Assembly (NCBI GenBank): GCA_004297625.1
Contig: SCTY01000048.1
Location: forward strand, 1 to 32,210
Direction: 5' to 3'
From: Betaproteobacteria bacterium
Lineage (GTDB): Bacteria; Pseudomonadota; Gammaproteobacteria; Burkholderiales; SG8-39
Length of the DNA stretch: 32,210 bases
The position numbers and the translations under genes are program-made. Of the stretch, positions 1 to 6,280 are shown piece after piece. The first letter of the stretch is position 1, and each line of letters starts with the position of its first letter. A model generated the notes under the pieces. The model saw only the letters and a list, made by a program, of their open reading frames with translations, searched no databases and was not told the origin of the DNA.

Positions 1-1
1 C

Positions 2-73
2 AACCGCAAACGCATTCATTCAAGCTTGGGATACCATTCTCCGGTCGAGTTCGAATGCTTGGCCAATGCCTAG
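2..73 (+). CDS. IS3-family transposase OrfB, C-terminal end only
   Basis: The reading frame from base 2 is open to a TAG stop at 71-73 and encodes 23 residues that include HSSLGYHSPVEFE. That string is the typical end of the rve/DDE integrase domain of IS3-family OrfB transposases, which usually read H-S-x-L-G-Y-x-S-P-x-x-F-E close to the C-terminus. The rest of the gene lies left of the window, so intactness and the DDE triad cannot be judged. The family's usual role is cut-and-paste or copy-out transposition of the element. The stop codon lies six bases before a candidate terminal inverted repeat, as expected for the right end of such an element. The family call is strong despite the short length; the subgroup is not known. 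Confidence 0.8.
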   Translation, partial: NRKRIHSSLGYHSPVEFECLANA

Positions 74-168
74 CAACGTGTCCACCAAATCGGATGAAGA
101 TCACGGGCCGGAAGCGCTGTGCTGCTTAGCCTCTTCGCGGCGGCCCGCCGCAGAACACGACGTTAGGC
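68..168 (+). other. integron attC-like recombination site (first)
   Basis: The right edge ends in GTTAGGC (162-168), the classic attC R' core, just before the tspO start at 175. The right arm ACACGACGTTAGGC (155-168) pairs with GCCTAGCAACGTGT (68-81) at 11 of 14 positions, as the two ends of an attC site would. A GC hairpin (GCGGCG/CGCCGC, about 138-152) lies between them. The left arm overlaps the transposase stop and the candidate IS end, so the left half may instead be IS sequence inserted into the attC, with chance pairing. The right core is well supported; the left limit is uncertain. Confidence 0.5.
79..103 (+). mobile_element. candidate right terminal inverted repeat of the IS3-family element
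   Basis: Six bases after the transposase stop, the sequence begins TGTCCACCAAATCGG and ends GATCA. Read from the other strand it starts TGATCTTCATCCGATTT, the kind of TGA-initial terminal repeat seen at IS3-family ends. The left repeat is outside the window and cannot be compared, and no target duplication can be checked. If this is the true end, the IS finishes near 103 and abuts the cassette region. Confidence 0.5.
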
Positions 169-174
169 CGCATT

Positions 175-681
175 GTGATTCGATCGCCGCCAGTCTCGGT
201 ATCGCGTCAAGCCACCGGCCTTCTTGGTTGGCTTCTGCTGACGTTCGCCACTGCGGCAGTCGGTGCACTTGCTTCTGCCAACGCTGGCGCGTTCTACAGC
301 GAACTGACCCGCCCCTCTTGGGCGCCGCCTGGCTGGCTTTTCGGTCCTGTCTGGTCAGCCCTCTACGCCCTCATGGCCGTCTCCGCATGGTTGGTTTGGC
401 GGGCACGTGGCTTCACGGGGGCTCGGAGCGCGTTGGCCCTGTTCATTGCCCAGCTCGCCGCCAACGCTTTGTGGAGTTGGCTGTTCTTCGTCTGGCACCA
501 AGGCGGCCTCGCTTTCGCTGAGGTACTGCTTCTGTGGTGCATGATCGCTGCCACTGTCATTTCGTTCTGGCGTATCAGCACCCTTGCTGCAGCCTTGCTC
601 ATGCCCTACTTGGCGTGGGTCACATTCGCCTCGGCACTGACATTCGCCGTTTGGAAGCTCAACCCCGGCCTACTGGGGTGA
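175..681 (+). CDS. tspO: TspO/MBR family tryptophan-rich sensory protein, gene cassette
   Basis: A 168-residue membrane protein of the TspO/MBR (peripheral-type benzodiazepine receptor) family. The family binds porphyrins and other hydrophobic ligands in the membrane and is linked to tetrapyrrole and stress regulation. The family signature PSWAPPGWLFGPVW is at residues 47-60, followed by the ANALWSWLFF stretch at 96-105; five hydrophobic segments fit the usual fold. The length matches the family's roughly 160 residues. The start is the GTG at 175, only six bases after the attC core GTTAGGC, the usual layout of an integron cassette with little room for a promoter. A second attC follows the stop by 16 bases. 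The function as a cassette cargo is inferred; the family assignment is secure. Confidence 0.88.
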   Translation: MIRSPPVSVSRQATGLLGWLLLTFATAAVGALASANAGAFYSELTRPSWAPPGWLFGPVWSALYALMAVSAWLVWRARGFTGARSALALFIAQLAANALWSWLFFVWHQGGLAFAEVLLLWCMIAATVISFWRISTLAAALLMPYLAWVTFASALTFAVWKLNPGLLG

Positions 682-697
682 GGTCCAGCAGAATGCG

Positions 698-775
698 GCC
701 TAACCCTTCGCTGCAGCCGACCTGCTACGGCTGGCTTCGCCAGCCTCCGCAGGCAGCTGAACTCAAACGTTTAGC
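698..775 (+). other. integron attC site (second)
   Basis: The site opens with GCCTAAC (698-704, R'' core) and closes with GTTTAGC (769-775, R'-like core). In between are an imperfectly paired arm and a GGCTGGCTTCGCCAGCC hairpin (about 729-745). The overall pattern, CTAACCCTTCGCTGCAGCCGA at the left and AGCTGAACTCAAACGTT at the right, is like the attC sites of environmental cassettes in beta- and gammaproteobacteria. It sits between two unrelated small genes, as an attC should. One core base departs from the GTTRRRY consensus. Confidence 0.8.
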
Positions 776-781
776 TGCCAT

Positions 782-1197
782 ATGCGCCCCGCGCTTCGGC
801 TTCTGTTATTTCCTGTAGCCGTCGTTGCTGCATCCGTCGGCGTCATACGGGCTTTACTTGCCGACAGCCGCGGTTACCCCCGGTTGCAGGAGAACTGGCC
901 CAACACTTCAGGGCGCGAGGCCTTGCCGTCGAGCCGCGCCCGGTGAAAGTTCTTTCGTCGGAACCCGTCTGGTCATCTGAACTTCGTCTTGCCGATCGCC
1001 CATTGCCGATCCTTGTGTCCGTTTATTCCGCTCTGTCATTTGCCGAAGCCGGTTTCAGAACAATAGGGGATCGTCCCAGTCGCGCATTTCCCGCTCGAAA
1101 CGGCAACCTCGTGATGGTTCTACCGTTTGGGGATCGTTCAGTTCCAGAGCTGCAGCGTACTATCGATGCCTTTGCTTCATTTCAGCAGGGCAGCTAA
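782..1197 (+). pseudogene. second cassette gene, unknown function, split by a frameshift in a C run
   Basis: From the ATG at 782, six bases after the attC, the frame begins MRPALRLLLFPVAVVAASVG, a signal-peptide-like stretch, but stops at 944-946. A second frame, open from before 880 to the TAA at 1195-1197, carries the rest (ELAQHFRARGLAVEPRPVKVL and onward). The two join cleanly if one C is added to the five-C run at 877-881, giving about 138 residues. The short 943-1197 frame beginning at a GTG is therefore probably the C-terminal part of a longer protein. I do not recognise the family. The break may be a homopolymer sequencing error or a real mutation. Its stop lies next to AGCTAAC (1192-1198), which resembles an attC left core. 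Confidence 0.6.
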
Positions 1198-1206
1198 CTA
1201 GCGGCG

Positions 1207-1866
1207 TCAGGCCGCCAGCGCCGGGCGCTGCATTTCGACCGATTCGATGACGGGGAACCCTGCGGCTTCCAGCGCGGAAATCACCGCGCCCATGTCCGGG
1301 GCATGGAACCGGACGATGACTTTTTGAGCGTCATCGCGTCCGACGGGATAGAGCGCCTGCAGCACCGCGCCGGCCGCCTCGGCGACCTGCACGATCCGGC
1401 CGAGCACGCCCGGGCCGAGCGTCACCGGCGCGAGCGTCACGCCGCTGCGGCGCTCGCCTGCGCCCAGGCAATGCGCCGCGAGCTGGAAGATCTCATTGGC
1501 GGAAATGACGCCGACCACCTGCTCGCCCTGCATCACCGGGAACTGCGCCACGCCGAGCTCCCGGCCTTTTAGAAGACAGTGCTCCATGGTGTCGGCCGCC
1601 TGCACCGTGGCAGGATTGCGCACCATGATGTCCTTCACCTTGAGGCGCGTGACGAAGTAGTCGAACTCGGCCGGATTCTGGGTGCGCAGCATGAAATGCC
1701 CGGTGCGCAGCACGTTGGCGCGCGTCACCAGGCCGCGCAACCGCCCCCCCTCGACGACCGGCAGCGCATGCAGGTTGTTCTCGCTCAGCAGGCGCTTCGC
1801 CTCCGACACCAGCAGGTCGCTCGAAATCGTCATGGGGTTCGCCTGCATCCAGTTGCGCACCATCAT
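1207..1866 (-). CDS. ppsC: tandem CBS-domain protein with C-terminal ACT-like domain; probable phenylphosphate synthase third subunit
   Basis: A 219-residue (about 24 kDa) soluble protein. The first CBS domain covers roughly residues 1-57 (VRNWMQANPMTI start), the second roughly 75-135 (VKDIMVRNPATV start). An ACT-like segment follows (about 140-215, with GVLGRIVQVAEAAGAVLQAL). In Thauera aromatica the third subunit of phenylphosphate synthase is a 24 kDa CBS protein that stimulates PpsAB, and this gene matches it in size, domains and operon. The symbol is therefore inferred from context, since CBS proteins are common. It ends the operon, 13 bases after the Nudix gene. The start is the first of two adjacent ATG codons (1866, 1863), preceded by AAGGAG. 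The C-terminal ACT-like part could bind a small regulatory ligand. Confidence 0.72.
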   Translation of the reverse strand: MMVRNWMQANPMTISSDLLVSEAKRLLSENNLHALPVVEGGRLRGLVTRANVLRTGHFMLRTQNPAEFDYFVTRLKVKDIMVRNPATVQAADTMEHCLLKGRELGVAQFPVMQGEQVVGVISANEIFQLAAHCLGAGERRSGVTLAPVTLGPGVLGRIVQVAEAAGAVLQALYPVGRDDAQKVIVRFHAPDMGAVISALEAAGFPVIESVEMQRPALAA

Positions 1867-1879
1867 CGCCGCCGCTCCT

Positions 1880-2425
1880 TCACAAATGCCCGCCGAAGCG
1901 CGCCAAGGCCAGGGCCGTGACGGTCATGGCGTTGTTCATCTCGCCGCTCGCGATGCGCGCCGGCATCTCGCGCGGATCGAGCAGCACCACCTCGATGTCC
2001 TCCCCTGCATCGGGCCGGGGCGCCGCGGTGCGCCGCACGCCTTGCGCGAGATAAATGCGTACCCGGTTGGACAACAGCGCCGGCTGGGGCCTCAACTCGC
2101 CGAGCAGAGTCAGCACACCGCCGCCATAGCCGGTTTCCTCCGCCAGCTCGCGCGCCGCGCCCTCCTCCGGCCGCTCGCCCGCGTTGTCGTGCAGGCCGCC
2201 GGGTATCTCCAGGCTAATCGCGCGCGAGCCATGGCGGTACTGCCTCACGAGCACGAGCTCGCCGTGGGCTGTCAGCGGCACGGTCATCAGCCAATCCACC
2301 ATGTGGACCACGTAGACGTCGCGCTCGGCGCCGGTGCGCGGCGAGCGCGCACGATCCCTGGTGACGCTGAACAGGCCGGCATCGAAGACCTGCTTCGAGG
2401 CGATGCGGGGCCAGGGATGGATCAT
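1880..2425 (-). CDS. Nudix hydrolase, ADP-ribose pyrophosphatase type
   Basis: A 181-residue protein with a near-canonical Nudix box, EIPGGLHDNAGE followed by REL-AEETGY. The glycine-to-glutamate spacing looks one residue longer than the strict GX5EX7REUXEEXGU pattern. The upstream LVRQYRHGSR stretch is typical of ADP-ribose pyrophosphatase-like members, which hydrolyse X-linked nucleoside diphosphates. The ATG overlaps the stop of the Tm-1-like gene as ATGA, showing translational coupling and membership of the phenylphosphate operon. Its role there is unknown. It might clear a nucleotide by-product of phenol activation or hydrolyse a CoA or flavin derivative; this is speculation. The Nudix family call is firm, the substrate is not. 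Confidence 0.85.
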   Translation of the reverse strand: MIHPWPRIASKQVFDAGLFSVTRDRARSPRTGAERDVYVVHMVDWLMTVPLTAHGELVLVRQYRHGSRAISLEIPGGLHDNAGERPEEGAARELAEETGYGGGVLTLLGELRPQPALLSNRVRIYLAQGVRRTAAPRPDAGEDIEVVLLDPREMPARIASGEMNNAMTVTALALARFGGHL

Positions 2426-3678
2426 CTCGCTGCAGCCCGTGCCGGCGCCTGCGCCCCCTCGAACAAGCGCGCGAATTCGTCCACCGCGGCGCGCGCGAAT
2501 TCCGGCGTGTACAGGTGCAGATCCAGCTCCCTCACGCGGTCCGGCTCGGCGAGTTTTTCTTTCAGCCGCGCGACGAAGGCAGCGTCCGCGGCAGGGTCGT
2601 AGATCGGCCGGCCCTCGCGGTCGAGCGACGACCAGCCTCTGCGCGGGACAAGAAAAGTCCACGGCCCCTTGGCGCGGTTGAGCCGCTCGGCGAAGACCTG
2701 CGCCGCCTGGCGCAATTCCTCGGCCGTGGTGCGAACCTGAACGCGCAGCGCGTCCTGCACGTACTGCACCCGGTCGCGGGTCTTTTCCAGCATCTCGGGA
2801 CGACCGCCATAGGACAGGATGTCCAGGCCGCACGGCGCGAGGACCATCGGAATGCCGGTTTCGACCGCGGCCATGAGCCGCTCCGGCCCCGGGTCGCGAT
2901 TGCCCTTGAACAGGTGCTCGATCACGCCGCCGGTGCACAGGTCCAGCACGCCGTGAAACACGCGGTCCCGGATCATCTCTTCCATCGCCCGGTCGCCCTT
3001 GCCCTGCGCGTGACAGACGACCGGCGTGAAGCCCGCGTCCTCCAGCATGCCGAGCGCCGCCTGCACCGCCATCTCGCCGAAGCCGAAAGAGGAGACCGCC
3101 ACGCACGGCCGCTCGAACGCGATGCGCGCGCCTTGGGTCATCTCCACCATGCCGCAGATGGCGCCGACCGCGTTGACGATCTGCGCTTTCAGCAGCGGAT
3201 TCATCTTCACGATATCGAGCACCGTGTGGTGCATCGTGATGTCGCGTGTGCCGACGTACTTGTCGATGTAGGCCGGGTGCGCCGCCATCGGCGAGGCCAT
3301 CAGCTTCGGCATGCCGAAAGGCAGCCGCTTCATGATCGAGGTGGCCACCAGCGTGGCGGTTCCGCCGCCGATGCCGAGGATGCCGTGCACACGGTCCTGC
3401 GCCAGCAGATCGTCCACGATCGCCGCGGCTCCCCGGATCTGGTTGTTGGTGGCCGCGTCGCGGTCGGAGCGGTATTTACTGCGCACCACCTCGATCGGCA
3501 GGCCGCCGCGCGCCGCCACCTCTTCGGTGCGGATGTCGCCGGGAAACGGTGGCGGCTCCTCCATGCTGAAGTCGAGCAGGATCGCCTCGTGACCGCGGTC
3601 CTGGATCAGTTTCCTGACGAAGAGGATGTCCTCGCCTCGGGTGTCCAGGTTGCAGACGATGACGATCCCCTTCTTCAT
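2422..3678 (-). CDS. Tm-1-like ATP-binding domain protein (UPF0261 family)
   Basis: A 418-residue protein that starts KGIVIVCNLDTRGEDILFVR and contains GILGIGGGTATLVAT (about residues 100-115) and later CTGGVIEHLFKGNRDPGPERL. These are hallmarks of the Tm-1-like/UPF0261 family, named after the tomato Tm-1 resistance protein. The N-terminal part carries the ATP-binding fold; the C-terminal half resembles a TIM-barrel-like region. Bacterial members have no agreed function. The ATG at 3678 overlaps the stop of the UbiD gene (ATGA), and its own stop overlaps the Nudix start in the same way, so it is translated within the phenylphosphate operon. A role as an accessory or assembly factor for the synthase or carboxylase is possible but unproven. 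Confidence 0.8.
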   Translation of the reverse strand: MKKGIVIVCNLDTRGEDILFVRKLIQDRGHEAILLDFSMEEPPPFPGDIRTEEVAARGGLPIEVVRSKYRSDRDAATNNQIRGAAAIVDDLLAQDRVHGILGIGGGTATLVATSIMKRLPFGMPKLMASPMAAHPAYIDKYVGTRDITMHHTVLDIVKMNPLLKAQIVNAVGAICGMVEMTQGARIAFERPCVAVSSFGFGEMAVQAALGMLEDAGFTPVVCHAQGKGDRAMEEMIRDRVFHGVLDLCTGGVIEHLFKGNRDPGPERLMAAVETGIPMVLAPCGLDILSYGGRPEMLEKTRDRVQYVQDALRVQVRTTAEELRQAAQVFAERLNRAKGPWTFLVPRRGWSSLDREGRPIYDPAADAAFVARLKEKLAEPDRVRELDLHLYTPEFARAAVDEFARLFEGAQAPARAAAR

Positions 3679-5189
3679 TTGACCGTCGCCTTCTTCGGCG
3701 GCTCGGGGCGCGTCAGCCGAGGAATCATGTCGGCGACCGGGCTCTTGCCCTTGAAGCCGTAGTCGTTCCAGCGGTCCGACACTTTCTGCAGCACGGCGCG
3801 GTCCATGAAGATTTCGCTCGGCTTGTTCTTCCACTCGTACGGCGTGCAGGCATCGAGCAGGATGCGGCTGGTGACCTCGCGCGCCTCGATCGGCAGCCCC
3901 GGATCGAGCGGCGTCGAGCGCCCGCGGTCGATGATCTGCGCCGAGCGCTTGGGGTCGAAGCGCGTAGCGAGCGCCCACCAGATCCGGTCCCAGTCGTCGG
4001 CCGCGATATCGTGGTCGACGGTGATCACGCCCTTGACGCCGTAGTGGCCGGTGGTGCTCGCCATGACGGCGTTGCCGGCATGGTTCGAATGGCCCGGGTA
4101 CATCTGCTTCACCGACACCACGACCCAGAAGCGGCCGCAGGCCTCGGGCGGGATGTACACGCTCTGGATCCCCGGCACCTTCATGGTCTCGAGGTCGTGC
4201 CACAGCGTCGCGGTGCGGTTGAGCGACTGGATCATGTGGATGTCGTTGATCGGCTTGCCCACGGTGGTCGCCCACATGATCGGATTGTCGCGATGCATGA
4301 TGCGCTTGATGCGCAGCACCGGCTTCGGATAGTCCTTGCCCTTGTTGCCGGAGTAATAGCCGGTGTACTCGCCGAACGGGCCCTCGTCCATCAGCTCGTT
4401 CGGATCGATCCAGCCCTCGGCGATGATTTCGGCGTTGGCAGGAAGCGTGAGGCCGGTGAGGTCCGACTTGAACACCGGTACCGGGCGGCCGCGCAGCGAC
4501 CCCGCGATGTCGTACTCGTTGGTCTGCGCAGAGACCAGCGTCGATGAAGCGAGGAACAGCACCGGATCGCAGCCCACGACGTACGCCGCGGGCATCAACT
4601 CGCCGCGCTCCTGGTACTTCTTCATGTGCATGTCGCCGTGCTTGCCCTTGATGATCTGCGAGCCGAGGATGTCTTTGCCGAGCACCTGTGAGCGGTAGGT
4701 GCCGAGGTTGGTCCAGCCGGTGTCCGGATCCTGCGTGACGAGGAAGCCCGCGGTGACGAAGAAGCGCCCGCCGTCGTCGGGATAGAACCAGGGGCTGGGA
4801 AACATGGTGATGTCGACCCGGTCGCCCTTCAGCACGTTGTCCATCACCGCCGGGTCGTCGACGTAGCGCGGCTTGAGCAGCTGCTTGGTGGTGAGCTGCA
4901 TCCACTTCTTCGACAGCTGGCTCATCGACAGCGACGTATCCTGCTCCAGCGCGATCGCCAGCCGCTGCGCCGTGGTGAAGGCGCTGGTAAACACCGGGAT
5001 GTCGTAGCCCTTTACGTTCTCGTACAGGAGCGCCGGCCCCTTCTGCTCTTCGTTCACCTTCGAGATGTGGCAGAGCTCGAACTTCCAGTCGACCTCGGCC
5101 TTGACGCGATGGAGTTGCCCATGCGCCTCGATGGCGGCGATGTAGCCGCGCAGATCGTCGATGGGTCTCACTTCCGTACGTACGTTCAT
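3675..5189 (-). CDS. UbiD-family (de)carboxylase, probable phenylphosphate carboxylase catalytic subunit
   Basis: A 504-residue UbiD-family enzyme; the usual length is about 490-510. UbiD enzymes use prenylated FMN and a divalent metal to decarboxylate or carboxylate aromatic acids. The prenyl-FMN/metal motif TNLGTYR is at residues 160-166, and EGPFGEYTGYYS is at 269-280. R166, E269 and E274 match the Arg-Glu-Glu catalytic set of Fdc1/UbiD in order and approximate spacing. It lies directly after the phenylphosphate synthase genes, so the likely job is carboxylation of phenylphosphate to 4-hydroxybenzoate, like PpcA/PpcB. Only one UbiD paralogue is present here, and no gamma or delta carboxylase subunit or UbiX gene is in the window. 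The start at 5189 has GGAG seven bases upstream. Confidence 0.85.
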   Translation of the reverse strand: MNVRTEVRPIDDLRGYIAAIEAHGQLHRVKAEVDWKFELCHISKVNEEQKGPALLYENVKGYDIPVFTSAFTTAQRLAIALEQDTSLSMSQLSKKWMQLTTKQLLKPRYVDDPAVMDNVLKGDRVDITMFPSPWFYPDDGGRFFVTAGFLVTQDPDTGWTNLGTYRSQVLGKDILGSQIIKGKHGDMHMKKYQERGELMPAAYVVGCDPVLFLASSTLVSAQTNEYDIAGSLRGRPVPVFKSDLTGLTLPANAEIIAEGWIDPNELMDEGPFGEYTGYYSGNKGKDYPKPVLRIKRIMHRDNPIMWATTVGKPINDIHMIQSLNRTATLWHDLETMKVPGIQSVYIPPEACGRFWVVVSVKQMYPGHSNHAGNAVMASTTGHYGVKGVITVDHDIAADDWDRIWWALATRFDPKRSAQIIDRGRSTPLDPGLPIEAREVTSRILLDACTPYEWKNKPSEIFMDRAVLQKVSDRWNDYGFKGKSPVADMIPRLTRPEPPKKATVK

Positions 5190-5200
5190 GTCGGCTCCAA

Positions 5201-6271
5201 TCAGGTGACTTTCTTTCCGGCCAGCATGGCGGAGAGGATGTAATCCATGGCCGACCCGCCCGGGGCGGCGGCGGCCGACTGGCTCTTGGCGCTCCATACC
5301 GTTTCCGGCCGCGCCTGCAGGATGAAGATGTTGCCGCCCGCGGGAAGGTCCTTGTCCACCGCCCATTCGATGTCCATCGGGCAGCCGTAGTGCTTCTCGA
5401 TCTTCTTGCCCATCCACGCGAGCTCGGTGATCTCGTCGTCGATCAGCGATTGCACGCGCTGGCGCTCGAACGGCACCTCCATGGCGCGCGAGCGCTGCGT
5501 CAACGGATCGACGCTGTAGCAGAGCTGCTTCTGGGAGATCCTGCGGTCGATGATGTCGAGGGTGATCTTGTTGACGACGAAGTGATCCGGCGTCACTTCG
5601 CCCGAGACCACCGATTCGCCGAAGCCGAAGTTCGAGTCGATCACGATCACCGAGCGGTCGCCGTTCGCCGGATGGAGGGTGAACATCACCCCGGCGGTGA
5701 ACGAATTGGCCATCTTCTGCACGCCCACGCTGATCGCCACCTCGGCATCGCCGAAGCCGCGGTTGGCGCGGTACGCGATGGCGCGCGCGGTGTACAGGCT
5801 GGAGATGCAGCGGCGCATGTGGCTGAGCACCTCGTCCACGCCACGTATCCAGAGAAAGCTGTCCTGCTGCCCCGCGAAGCTCGCGCCGGGCAGGTCCTCG
5901 GCGGTGGCGCTCGAGCGCACCGCGACGGGCAGCGCCGGCACGCAGCAGCGGACCGCGAGCTTGCGATAGCACTCTGCGACCAGGTCCTCGATTTCCAGCG
6001 AGAACGGATGCGCCTCGATCGCGGCGCGCACCTGCGCGCTCGCCTGCTCCAGCGCGCCGTGGTCCTCAACGTCCACGCCGGCAAGCAGGGATCGCACCTC
6101 CTCGCCGATCCCCGCCTCCGCCATGAAGCGCCGCGTGCCCTCGGTGGTCAGCGCGAAGCCGGGCGGCACGCGTACCCCGGCATGGATCAGCTCCCCGAGC
6201 GAAGCGCACTTGCCGCCGACCAGGGGCACCGCTTCCTTGCGGCACTCCTCGAACCAGCACACCAGCGGCAT
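5201..6271 (-). CDS. ppsB: phenylphosphate synthase subunit 2, PEP-synthase-like ATP-grasp domain
   Basis: A 356-residue (about 39-40 kDa) protein made of the pyruvate,phosphate dikinase / PEP synthase N-terminal ATP-binding domain alone. Visible signatures are LVGGKCASLGEL (residues 17-28), VRSSATAEDLPGASF (118-132), MDIEW (299-303) and LQARPETVW (318-326). In Thauera phenylphosphate synthase the corresponding 40 kDa subunit binds ATP and transfers the beta-phosphoryl group to a histidine on the 70 kDa subunit, releasing AMP and phosphate. The size matches that subunit and the partner gene lies nine bases upstream. It lacks the swivelling histidine domain and the PEP-binding barrel of full PEP synthase, as expected for a split enzyme. 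The alternative of a generic dikinase fragment is made unlikely by the neighbours. Confidence 0.87.
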   Translation of the reverse strand: MPLVCWFEECRKEAVPLVGGKCASLGELIHAGVRVPPGFALTTEGTRRFMAEAGIGEEVRSLLAGVDVEDHGALEQASAQVRAAIEAHPFSLEIEDLVAECYRKLAVRCCVPALPVAVRSSATAEDLPGASFAGQQDSFLWIRGVDEVLSHMRRCISSLYTARAIAYRANRGFGDAEVAISVGVQKMANSFTAGVMFTLHPANGDRSVIVIDSNFGFGESVVSGEVTPDHFVVNKITLDIIDRRISQKQLCYSVDPLTQRSRAMEVPFERQRVQSLIDDEITELAWMGKKIEKHYGCPMDIEWAVDKDLPAGGNIFILQARPETVWSAKSQSAAAAPGGSAMDYILSAMLAGKKVT

Positions 6272-6280
6272 CGCCCGTCT

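Noticed and set aside
66..521. A 151-residue frame starting at 66
   Set aside because: It runs through the IS end, the attC site and tspO out of frame. Its VSTKS start is just the IS terminal repeat in translation.
534..818. A 94-residue frame ending in attC-encoded NPSLQPTCYGWLRQPPQ
   Set aside because: This peptide is the translation of the attC site itself, a common false call next to cassettes; the real gene is tspO in another frame.
943..1197. A stand-alone 84-residue gene from the GTG at 943
   Set aside because: The frame stays open and protein-like upstream of 943 to about 880 and joins a secretion-like N-terminus after one base is added, so the short call is probably a fragment.
1201..1215. 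GCGGC-GTCAG-GCCGC hairpin between the cassette and the CBS gene
   Set aside because: The stem is only five pairs, there is no T run on either side and it overlaps the CBS stop; not convincing as a terminator.
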